From Candidatus Methanoperedens sp. (lineage in GTDB: Archaea > Halobacteriota > Methanosarcinia > Methanosarcinales > Methanoperedenaceae): a stretch of 13,756 nt of DNA. The position numbers and the translations under genes were made by a program. This document shows positions 6,375 through 13,374 of the stretch, piece by piece. The stretch is taken from assembly GCA_027460605.1 (NCBI GenBank), contig JAPZAN010000162.1:1-13756 (forward strand), written 5' to 3'. The notes beneath the pieces are model-generated. The model saw only the letters and a program-made list of their open reading frames with translations. It was not told the DNA's origin and did not search any database. Each line of letters starts with the position of its first letter. Position 1 is the stretch's first letter.

Positions 6375-6389
6375 ATTTTTTAGAAATAT
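6375..6389 (+). promoter_or_regulatory. AT-rich promoter candidate for the OYE-like gene
   Basis: TTTTTAGAAATATTC lies 31-45 nt before the ATG at 6420. A TATA use of AAATATTC would give a start near 6412 and a very short leader. No SD precedes the ATG (ATATCTTAAGCT), which fits leaderless initiation. Confidence 0.3.
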
Positions 6390-6419
6390 TCAAATAAACC
6401 AAACGCAATATCTTAAGCT

Positions 6420-7499
6420 ATGAGCTTAAATAGTGTATTTGAACCTCTGGGGATTAATAAAATTACCCTGCCTAACCGTATTGTTTTTCCGGCGTGCCAG
6501 ACAAATTATGCCACATCCGACGGGTTTGTTACCGAAAGATTGCTTCGGATGTATGGAAAGCTCGCAAAAGGTGGAAGCGGTCTGGTAATTGTCGGGGGCG
6601 TGGCTGTATCGGATAACGGAACCCCGAACACAAATGCTTTGAAAATCAACCATGATAGATATATATCAGGGCTAAGGGAGCTTTTTTCACTCATCAGGGA
6701 AAACGGCGCAGTACCTGCAGTCCAGTTGTTACACGCCGGAAGGCAGACCCTTTCGGTGATGACAGGGCACCCGCTTGTCGCCCCATCAGCCATACCATGC
6801 CCTGTTATGAAAGAGACCCCGGTTGAACTTGACAGGAACGGGATAAAAAGGATACAGGATGATTTTGCGGACGCTGCGGGCAGGGCGAAAAAAGCAGGGG
6901 CGGAACTGATTGAACTTCACGGCGCTTTCGGTTACCTGATAGGCGCATTTATGTCACCGTATTCGAATAAGCGCAAGGATGAATACGGTGCGGATAAAAC
7001 GCTGTTCTTTACCGAGATAATAGAAAAAGTAAAAAGAAAAGTCGGGGATACGCCGATATCGTGCCGCATCAGCGCAGATGAATTCGTTGATGGCGGGCTT
7101 ACCCTGGACGAGACCAGAATAATTGCTCCCCGCCTTGTTAAAGCCGGGGCAGATGTCATCAGCGTCGGCGCTGGAACGTACGCAAGCATGAAACACATGG
7201 CGCCCACAATGGATATGGGCGAGGGCGTACATGTGCACCTCGCTCGAGCTATACGTGATTCTGTTGACGTGCCTGTGATATGCGCGGGCAATATACGAAG
7301 TCTTGAATATGCAAACAGCGTTGTTTCGGAAAAGACTGCAGACCTTGTCGCGATATGCAGGCCGCAGCTTGCAGACCCGTTCTTTGTTAAAAAATCAATG
7401 AACAAAGAACCATTCGTGGAATGTATTGACTGCGGCACATGTTTATTCTTCCTGCATGGGGAGAGCGCTGTTACGTGCCCTCAAAACCCGGAACTTTAA
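6420..7499 (+). CDS. NADH:flavin oxidoreductase, Old Yellow Enzyme family with C-terminal Fe-S motif
   Basis: A 359-residue FMN TIM-barrel enzyme related to the N-terminal part of 2,4-dienoyl-CoA reductase and trimethylamine dehydrogenase. It starts FEPLGINKITLPNRIVFPA and shows the barrel landmarks LLHAGRQT (103-110), ELHGAFGYLIGAFMSPYSNK (165-184), CRISADEF (215-222), VICAGNIRS and ICRPQLADP. A Cys motif closes the protein: C335-x2-C338-x2-C341-x11-C353, which in the family binds a 4Fe-4S cluster. The FAD/NAD(P)H domains of the long homologues are absent, so electrons must come from a partner, possibly the Isf encoded upstream. The usual stretch after EYGG with a conserved Arg appears shortened (EYGADKTLFF), and HGAFGYL replaces the common HGAHGYL. 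The substrate cannot be told. It is 3 nt from the histidine kinase gene. Confidence 0.9.
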   Translation: MSLNSVFEPLGINKITLPNRIVFPACQTNYATSDGFVTERLLRMYGKLAKGGSGLVIVGGVAVSDNGTPNTNALKINHDRYISGLRELFSLIRENGAVPAVQLLHAGRQTLSVMTGHPLVAPSAIPCPVMKETPVELDRNGIKRIQDDFADAAGRAKKAGAELIELHGAFGYLIGAFMSPYSNKRKDEYGADKTLFFTEIIEKVKRKVGDTPISCRISADEFVDGGLTLDETRIIAPRLVKAGADVISVGAGTYASMKHMAPTMDMGEGVHVHLARAIRDSVDVPVICAGNIRSLEYANSVVSEKTADLVAICRPQLADPFFVKKSMNKEPFVECIDCGTCLFFLHGESAVTCPQNPEL

Positions 7500-7502
7500 A
7501 AA

Positions 7503-9248
7503 ATGGAAAATATTGAAAAACCAAAACTAAAAGCATTATCCGATATTGCGTCAATAGACATTTCTCTTGAATTTAACGATATCTTACGAAGCATCCTTAA
7601 AATCATATGCGATGCGATAGGCGCAAAATCCGGAACCATAATGCTGGTTGATGAATTGGATAACAATATCAGGATGGTGGCGTCATATGGACTGCCGCAA
7701 GACTACATCGAACGGGTATATGATGCGGCAGAAAAGGCAGGGGTGGATTTAGCATCAAGTCCTTCCGGCACGGTATTGGAGACAGGTAAATACTATCTTG
7801 TTCCAAACATCTTAGAAGAACCCAAAGATAAGCCCTGGTATGATTTATCACAGGAACTTGGATTTTCATCCCAGATATACACTCCCATGAAAAAAGGATT
7901 GAGGGTAATAGGTCTGCTGAATGTCTATTGGGCGGAGCCGCGCCGGTTTACGGATGAAGAAATTAATTTTGTAACCATCGCCGCATCGCAGGCATCATCC
8001 GTGGTTCAAAATGCCAGGTTGTGCGGCAGCTTGGAAAACAATGTTTTGGAACTTAAACAGTATAAAGAGCACCTTGAAGATAAAATAAAGGAGACACATA
8101 AGAAATTATATGATTCTGAAAGGTATCTCAGGACGATAATCGAATCATCCCTTGACGGAATACTTGTAGTGGATGAAAATTGCAGGTTTGAGTTCGGGAA
8201 TGACTCGGCTTTCAATATACTGGGCTGGCCGGAGGAAGAATTAATCGGACAATTTTTCATGAAAGTTATCCCCCGGGATTTGGAAGAATTCATGCTTGAC
8301 CGTTTCCACGATATTCAAAAAGGAAATGAAACGCCTTATGAAACCAGGATAATTACAAAAAGTAATGAGATAAAATACCTCTATGTGTCCCATTCGCACG
8401 GCGTAATCAAAGGAAAAAGAAAATATATTGTGGTTATCAAGAATGTCACGGAAAATAAAAAATTAGAACAGCAGCTTAAGGAATACCATGAAAAATTAGA
8501 GAAATCCTGCGAAGAACTCAAAGAAGCAGACAGGATAAAAACAGAATTCATTTCAAATTTGACACATGAACTGATGACTCCCCTCACCTCCATTAAGGGA
8601 TTTGTGGAACTGCTTAATGACGAGGCAATAGGCACGATAAATGAAGAACAGAAAAAGAGCCTTGGAATAATTCATCGCAACTCTGAGAGGTTAATACATC
8701 TTATCAAAGAGTTACTGGATATTTCCCATCTTGAAAAAAATAAGCTGGGACTGCATTTCGGATTGGTTTCAATGAATGATATCCTGTCAAAATGCATCCT
8801 GGATATGCAGCCCCTGGCAAAAGAAAAACAAATCTCCTTATTCCAGGATTCCTGGCCGCTTCCAGTGATATGGGGGGATGAAGAAAGACTTACCCAGGTT
8901 ATAATAAACATACTTGTAAATGCAATAAAATTCACCCCCCAAAACGGGAAAATAACCGTGATATCGCATGATTTCACAGAACAGGTTAAAATAAGCATAA
9001 GAGATACGGGCATAGGAATCCCAAATGACCAGCTTTCACGCATTTTTGACAGGTTCTACCAGATAGACAGCTCAACGAAAAGAAAATATGGCGGTACCGG
9101 AATAGGGCTTTCTATATGTAAGAACATAATCGAAAAGCATTATGGTTCCATATGGGCCGAGAGCGATGGGAACGGAAGCACGTTTCATATTTTGTTACCC
9201 AAATTGAAATCCAAAGATGGAGTTAGCAATGTTAGACCCGAATCTTGA
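7503..9248 (+). CDS. Soluble GAF-PAS sensor histidine kinase
   Basis: A 581-residue cytoplasmic histidine kinase with no membrane segment. Order: GAF domain (about 17-172), coiled coil (about 176-206), PAS domain (about 207-316, with SSLDGILVVDEN and GWPEEELIGQ), a second coil (about 317-345), HisKA dimerisation and phosphotransfer domain with phosphoacceptor H355 in NLTHELMTPLTSIKG, and HATPase with N-box INILVNAIKFTP (468-479), G1 DTGIGI (501-506), F-box FDRFYQID (515-522) and G2 GGTGIGLSI (530-538). All catalytic boxes are intact. The signal is unknown. The GAF domain holds few Cys, and there is no PAS heme signature that can be asserted. No response regulator is encoded in the window, a frequent situation in methanogens. 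It begins 3 nt after the OYE-like gene and its 3' end overlaps the permease gene, so all three are likely one transcript. Confidence 0.95.
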   Translation: MENIEKPKLKALSDIASIDISLEFNDILRSILKIICDAIGAKSGTIMLVDELDNNIRMVASYGLPQDYIERVYDAAEKAGVDLASSPSGTVLETGKYYLVPNILEEPKDKPWYDLSQELGFSSQIYTPMKKGLRVIGLLNVYWAEPRRFTDEEINFVTIAASQASSVVQNARLCGSLENNVLELKQYKEHLEDKIKETHKKLYDSERYLRTIIESSLDGILVVDENCRFEFGNDSAFNILGWPEEELIGQFFMKVIPRDLEEFMLDRFHDIQKGNETPYETRIITKSNEIKYLYVSHSHGVIKGKRKYIVVIKNVTENKKLEQQLKEYHEKLEKSCEELKEADRIKTEFISNLTHELMTPLTSIKGFVELLNDEAIGTINEEQKKSLGIIHRNSERLIHLIKELLDISHLEKNKLGLHFGLVSMNDILSKCILDMQPLAKEKQISLFQDSWPLPVIWGDEERLTQVIINILVNAIKFTPQNGKITVISHDFTEQVKISIRDTGIGIPNDQLSRIFDRFYQIDSSTKRKYGGTGIGLSICKNIIEKHYGSIWAESDGNGSTFHILLPKLKSKDGVSNVRPES

Positions 9249-10017
9249 AGCAGGAAGGATAGCCGCTTCATTTTACAAAAGCTGGATAATGGCGAAACGG
9301 AATTTCTTCACCATTTTTGAGGTAATATTCTGGCCATTTATCGGTCTTATGTCTATCGGTCTTATGGGGACTTTTTTTTCGTTGAGCCCGAATACCATTT
9401 CTTTTATCCTGATCGGTGCGATAGCGTTTAGCATCATCCAGGTATGCCAGATAGATATCGCCTACGTGATGCTGTTTGATATGTGGAGCAAAAGCATAAA
9501 ACACACTTTCATGGCGCCAGTCAGGGGCCACCACCTCATTATCGGTTCTCTTCTTTTCGGAATACTTCGAAGCAGTCTTGTTTTTATTATCCTGATGGTT
9601 CTCAGCTTCTACGCTTTTGGTTTTAATTTCCTGGTAGCAGGCCCTATTCCCGTGCTGGTTTTCATGGCTGGACTGTTCCTTACTTCAGCATCGGTCGGGA
9701 TTCTGGTCTGCATCTCGATTCTCAGGTTCGGTCAGCGTGCAGAGGTTGCTGCATGGACAATAACAGGGATAATGATGTTCATTTGTGGCATTTATTATCC
9801 CGTTTCCGTGTTGCCTGGAAGCGCCCAGATTGTAGCGCGGGCGATTCCTCTTACGTATTTCCTTGAATATATGCGCTCATTTTATGGTTTTGGCGAGGCA
9901 AATGTGATGATCGGGTTCGGGCTTGGGATTTTCTATTTCGCCATCGGGCTTATTGCGCTGGAGAGGGCGATTATCATGGCGAGGCGGTCGGGGATACTTC
10001 TGCGGCTGTCGGAATGA
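9229..10017 (+). CDS. ABC-2 type transporter permease (no ATPase in the window)
   Basis: A 262-residue integral membrane protein with about six hydrophobic spans (near 27-49, 56-78, 104-130, 138-163, 173-193, 226-245). The C-terminal ABC-2 signature GIYYPVSVLP then IPLTYFLEYMRSFYG is present. ABC-2 permeases export drugs, polysaccharides or lipids with a separate ATPase that is usually the preceding gene; here a histidine kinase takes that place. ATG at 9229 is preferred because GGAG lies 6 nt upstream; an in-frame ATG at 9217 adds four residues and lacks an SD. The gene overlaps the kinase by 20 bp, suggesting translational coupling. The substrate is unknown. Confidence 0.88.
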   Translation: MLDPNLEAGRIAASFYKSWIMAKRNFFTIFEVIFWPFIGLMSIGLMGTFFSLSPNTISFILIGAIAFSIIQVCQIDIAYVMLFDMWSKSIKHTFMAPVRGHHLIIGSLLFGILRSSLVFIILMVLSFYAFGFNFLVAGPIPVLVFMAGLFLTSASVGILVCISILRFGQRAEVAAWTITGIMMFICGIYYPVSVLPGSAQIVARAIPLTYFLEYMRSFYGFGEANVMIGFGLGIFYFAIGLIALERAIIMARRSGILLRLSE

Positions 10018-10026
10018 ACGGCTCAC

Positions 10027-10088
10027 CGCAAAAGGCGTGGAGAACGCAAAGCATAGCGAGAAAACTTTGCGGTCTTTGTGCCTCTGCG
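10027..10088. repeat. Long imperfect palindrome between convergent genes
   Basis: The left arm (10027-10051, beginning CGCAAAAGGCG and ending ACGCAAAG) is complementary to the right arm (10065-10088, CTTTGCGGTC to CCTCTGCG) with a few mismatches and one length difference; the loop is CATAGCGAGAAAA. It fills most of the 83-bp gap between the permease stop and the threonine synthase stop. Its composition differs from the nearby genes, and it has the look of dispersed GCAAAG/CTTTGCG palindromes that occur in many copies in some genomes. It could act as a bidirectional transcription end or mRNA stabiliser. Copy number cannot be seen here. Confidence 0.7.
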
Positions 10089-10100
10089 ACATGACAGAAT

Positions 10101-11231
10101 TCAGGCCAGCCCGTACATATCCTTTAACCCGTGCCCGGTCGCAAGGCATACAACCGTCCCAGGCAGCTCCTTCTTCAAGAATCCTGCGTATGCAACTGCG
10201 CCGCTGGGTTCTACAAAAATCCCGTTCCTTGCAAGCGTATCCCGTGCGGAGAGCGCCTCGCCATCACTGACCTTGATTGCAAGACCGCCCGAATCCCGGA
10301 TTGCCCGAAGCGCTGCAAGACCGTCTATCGGGTCGCCGCATGCGATTGCAGTTGCTATTGTTCGCACAGGTATTATCTCAGAAAGCCCGTTCTCCCACGC
10401 ATGCACCACAGGGGCGCAGTTTTCAACCTGTACCCCGATAATATGGGGGATTTTATCAGTAATCCCGACAAGTGAAAGCTCCCTGAAAGCCTCATAAATG
10501 CTCCATATCAGTGTACCATTGCCAACAGGCACCACCACGTAATCAGGAACATGCCAGTAAAGCTGGTCTGCTATTTCAAAACCAACGGTTTTTGTACCTT
10601 CGCTGCGCCAGGGGTAATCGCCTGTTAAAAACGAGTCGCTGTTGGAAAGAACATATTCTTCAGCCCGCTTCATTGCAACTGAATAATCCCCTTCCACAAT
10701 TATGGTTTCAGCGCCGTAGGCTTTTATCTGCGTAATCTTTTCCCTGCCAACAATATCAGGAATGAACACTTTGCACTCAAGCCCGGCAAAAGCCGCATAA
10801 GCAGCCATGGATGCGCCCATGTTGCCCGTGGAGGCGAGCGCAACCTTGTGTTTTTTAAATTCAAGCGCTTTTGCTATTTCAAGAGACGAACCCCGGTCCT
10901 TAAAGGAACCTGTGGGATTTACTGCTTCATATTTTATGAATAATCGCCCGTCTTTTGAAAGTCTTTTGTTTTCAAGAAGCGGCGTACCACCTTCACCCAT
11001 TGTGATCCTTTTTGAGAGGTCTTTTACAGGCATGAAAGCCCAGTATTTCCAGTGAGTGGGCGGGGTTCGCATGAATTCATCGCGCAGAATCACTTTCTGT
11101 ATGGATTTGTAATCATATACCGCATCGACTGCTGAGCCGCATTCGCATCTCGGTATCGGAAGCTTTTCTATTTCATGCGGGTTATGCGTTCTCCCGCACC
11201 TGAAGCACTTAAAACCTGTAACATACACCAT
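10101..11231 (-). CDS. thrC: Threonine synthase
   Basis: PLP enzyme converting O-phosphohomoserine to threonine and phosphate, the last step of threonine synthesis. The 376-residue protein starts with a zinc-ribbon-like segment (C9, C12, C29, C31), as in many archaeal and bacterial homologues. The PLP Lys is K111 in EAVNPTGSFKDRG; STGNMGAS at 134-141 is the substrate loop; VPVGNGTLIWS is the phosphate-binding glycine loop; EPSGAVAYAG and ATGHGLKD are C-terminal signatures. A related PLP enzyme such as cysteate synthase is possible in methanogens, since it derives from threonine synthase, but nothing in the sequence favours it. ATG at 11231 has no SD, and an ATATTTAA box about 27 nt before it suggests a leaderless transcript. 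It is convergent with the permease. Confidence 0.92.
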   Translation of the reverse strand: MVYVTGFKCFRCGRTHNPHEIEKLPIPRCECGSAVDAVYDYKSIQKVILRDEFMRTPPTHWKYWAFMPVKDLSKRITMGEGGTPLLENKRLSKDGRLFIKYEAVNPTGSFKDRGSSLEIAKALEFKKHKVALASTGNMGASMAAYAAFAGLECKVFIPDIVGREKITQIKAYGAETIIVEGDYSVAMKRAEEYVLSNSDSFLTGDYPWRSEGTKTVGFEIADQLYWHVPDYVVVPVGNGTLIWSIYEAFRELSLVGITDKIPHIIGVQVENCAPVVHAWENGLSEIIPVRTIATAIACGDPIDGLAALRAIRDSGGLAIKVSDGEALSARDTLARNGIFVEPSGAVAYAGFLKKELPGTVVCLATGHGLKDMYGLA

Positions 11232-11254
11232 GTTTATTAATTCACGCGCTTTTG

Positions 11255-11262
11255 TTAAATAT
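11255..11262 (-). promoter_or_regulatory. TATA box for threonine synthase
   Basis: ATATTTAA on the minus strand is centred about 27 nt upstream of the ATG at 11231, the spacing expected between an archaeal TATA box and the transcript start. With no SD present, leaderless translation is likely. Confidence 0.55.
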
Positions 11263-11450
11263 TATTCGACAAAAACCGGAAACGTTTCGGATGGATAACG
11301 AGGACTTTTATCATCAGGACGGAAAAATCAAAAAATTGTCAAATATCCGGACTTTTTTTTGTTGGTTTTTGGTCTTTATCCTGCACATTTTTTTGTTTTA
11401 TTATTGAATTTTTAATAAAAATTAAAATCGCTATGCATTGAAGCAATAAG

Positions 11451-11458
11451 GTATATAA
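11451..11458 (+). promoter_or_regulatory. TATA box for gyrB
   Basis: AAG followed by GTATATAA is a good archaeal BRE/TATA match. It would place the transcript start near 11480 and give gyrB a leader of about 100 nt containing the 11520-11553 hairpin. A nearer alternative (TATTATTTTAA at 11552-11562) would give an almost leaderless transcript, which would waste the SD. Confidence 0.6.
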
Positions 11459-11519
11459 GTATTGAAAACAATTAGACCCCGAAGGAATTAAAGTACTGAA
11501 GGCATGAAATTAGGATTGA

Positions 11520-11553
11520 ATATTGTTACAAAAAGAAATTTTTATAACAATAT
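11520..11553 (+). promoter_or_regulatory. 34-nt hairpin or operator in the gyrB leader
   Basis: ATATTGTTA-C-AAAAA, loop GAAA, TTTTT-A-TAACAATAT: arms of 15 nt with a single mismatch (C11529 against A11544) and a GNRA-type tetraloop. It ends 18 nt before the AAGGA Shine-Dalgarno (11572-11576). As DNA it could be an operator for a dimeric regulator; as RNA a leader stem. Confidence 0.6.
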
Positions 11554-11583
11554 ATTATTTTAACTATTAAAAAGGAATTCAAT

Positions 11584-13362
11584 ATGAATGATGTGAATAA
11601 AGAATACGGCGCAGAACAGATACAGGTACTTGAGGGGCTCGAAGCAGTACGCAAGCGCCCAAGCATGTATATAGGCAGCACAGACGCGCGCGGGCTTCAT
11701 CATCTTGTATATGAAGTCGTGGATAACAGCATAGACGAGGCGCTCGCGGGCTACTGCAACAATATCGAGGTGACTATCAGGCCCGACCACAGCGTCAGGG
11801 TGGTGGATAACGGCAGGGGTATCCCGGTTGAGGTCATGCCGAAATACCAGAAATCTGCGCTCGAAGTGGTCATGACAATGCTCCATGCCGGAGGGAAATT
11901 CGATAACAATGCCTACAAGGTTTCAGGAGGCTTGCACGGCGTAGGAGTTTCCGCAGTCAACGCCTTATCCGAATGGCTTGAAGTGGAAGTCAGGCGCGAA
12001 GGCAAGCTGTACAAACAGAGGTACGAATGCGGAAAACCCGTTACCGCCGTAACCCTCATAGGCGAATCAACGCAGGCGGCGGGCACAACGGTTACTTTCA
12101 AGCCTGACAAAACTATTTTCGAAACGCTTGAGTTCAACCTCGATATGCTGGCTGCCAGGCTGCGGGAACTTGCTTTCCTCAATAAAGGCGTCAAAATATC
12201 GTTGAAGGATGAATTCACGCAAAAAGAAGAGGTATTCCAGTACGAGGGGGGCATCGTATCGTTTGTCGAGTTCCTGAATAAAAACAAAAACATGCTTCAT
12301 GAAAAACCGATATACTTCCAGAAGCAAAAGGATACGACTGTGGTTGAAATAGCCATGCAATACAATGACAGCTATACTGAAAATGTGTATGCTTTTGCCA
12401 ACAACATCAACACGCACGAAGGTGGAACGCACCTTGTCGGATTCAAGGCAGCGCTCACAAAGGTATCCAACGATTACGCTAAAGCAAAGGGGCTGCTGAA
12501 AGGTGAGGAAAAATTATCGGGGGATGATGTCAGGGAAGGGCTGACCGCAATAATCAATGTAACCATTCTTTCAAAGGCTCTTGAGGCTGCCGAGGCAAGG
12601 GAGGCGGCAAGGAAGGCGCGTGAACTCACGCGCCGGAAGAACGCGCTTGAAGTGAGCTCGCTCCCCGGAAAATTAGCGGATTGTTCGGAAAAAGACCCGA
12701 AGCTTAGCGAGATTTATATCGTGGAAGGAGATTCAGCCGGTGGAAGCGCGAAACAGGGACGCAATCGCAGGTTCCAGGCGATACTGCCACTTCGCGGTAA
12801 GATATTGAACGTGGAGAAAGCGCGGCTTACCAAGATTTTGAAGAATGAAGAAATACGCGCGCTAATAACTGCCATCGGCGCGGGAATTGGCGAAGGAGAG
12901 GAATTCGATATCGAAAAAACCCGGTACCATAAGATTGTGGTTATGACTGATGCCGATGTTGATGGAAGCCACATCAGGACATTATTGCTTACATTGTTTT
13001 ACAGGTATATGCGCCCCCTTATCGAGAGCGGGTATATCTATATTGCCCAGCCTCCGCTTTTCAAGGTGAAGAAAGGGAAATCCGAGTTTTACGTGTATAA
13101 TGAGGAAGAACTCAACAAGAAGCTTGCTGAGATAGGAAGGGATGGTATCGCCATGCAGCGCTACAAGGGTCTTGGTGAGATGAACCCGCAGCAGCTCTGG
13201 GATACAACCATGAATCCCGAATCGCGCACCATGCTTAAGGTCACTCTTGAGGACGCCATCAAAGCAGATGAGATATTTACTATACTTATGGGAGATAAGG
13301 TGGAGCCGAGGCGCGAGTTCATCGAGAAGCATGCGAAGGATGTAAGGAATTTGGATGTTTGA
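11584..13362 (+). CDS. gyrB: DNA gyrase subunit B with an internal deletion in the transducer domain
   Basis: ATPase and TOPRIM subunit of gyrase, which with GyrA introduces negative supercoils. The GHKL ATPase is clear: E44 in VYEVVDNSIDEA (general base), N48, DNGRGIPV (D75), GGKF, and SGGLHGVGVS at 114-123. The TOPRIM domain has IVEGDSAGGSAKQGRNRRFQ (378-397), LPLRGKILNVEKA, and the metal site TDADVDGSHI (455-464); RYKGLGEMNP and VEPRREFIEKHA close the protein. It is 592 residues against roughly 630-650 in the family. The shortfall maps to one place: after REGLTAIINVTI (328) it goes straight to LSKALEAAEAREA (329-341). The usual PQFEGQTKTKLGN segment and the helix after it, about 40 residues, are absent in frame. 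That segment holds the QTK Lys that contacts the ATP gamma-phosphate. If real, ATP turnover should be impaired. ATG has SD AAGGA 7 nt upstream. Confidence 0.95.
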   Translation: MNDVNKEYGAEQIQVLEGLEAVRKRPSMYIGSTDARGLHHLVYEVVDNSIDEALAGYCNNIEVTIRPDHSVRVVDNGRGIPVEVMPKYQKSALEVVMTMLHAGGKFDNNAYKVSGGLHGVGVSAVNALSEWLEVEVRREGKLYKQRYECGKPVTAVTLIGESTQAAGTTVTFKPDKTIFETLEFNLDMLAARLRELAFLNKGVKISLKDEFTQKEEVFQYEGGIVSFVEFLNKNKNMLHEKPIYFQKQKDTTVVEIAMQYNDSYTENVYAFANNINTHEGGTHLVGFKAALTKVSNDYAKAKGLLKGEEKLSGDDVREGLTAIINVTILSKALEAAEAREAARKARELTRRKNALEVSSLPGKLADCSEKDPKLSEIYIVEGDSAGGSAKQGRNRRFQAILPLRGKILNVEKARLTKILKNEEIRALITAIGAGIGEGEEFDIEKTRYHKIVVMTDADVDGSHIRTLLLTLFYRYMRPLIESGYIYIAQPPLFKVKKGKSEFYVYNEEELNKKLAEIGRDGIAMQRYKGLGEMNPQQLWDTTMNPESRTMLKVTLEDAIKADEIFTILMGDKVEPRREFIEKHAKDVRNLDV

Positions 13363-13374
13363 GGAATCAAAATC

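Larger units (their letters stand above)
11232..11583. other. AT-rich control region upstream of gyrB
   Basis: This 352-bp gap holds no convincing gene. From left to right it contains the thrC promoter, then T-rich tracts on the plus strand (11347-11354 and others up to 11399), a perfect AT palindrome AATTTTTA-A-TAAAAATT (11407-11423), a good TATA box (11452-11458), a possible 19-codon leader frame (11504-11563), and a 34-nt hairpin (11520-11553) just before the gyrB SD. The T-tracts point away from thrC and so would not end its transcript. Confidence 0.7.

Noticed and set aside
6932..7438. 168-codon minus-strand frame opposite the OYE-like gene
   Set aside because: It is a shadow of a clear enzyme gene, and its translation shows no recognisable domain.
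10078..10497. Plus-strand frames opposite threonine synthase
   Set aside because: They mirror conserved thrC codons on the other strand and have no SD or family features.
11285..11340. Possible small RNA with a TGATGA word on the minus strand upstream of thrC
   Set aside because: No second box, and no stable fold could be built by eye.
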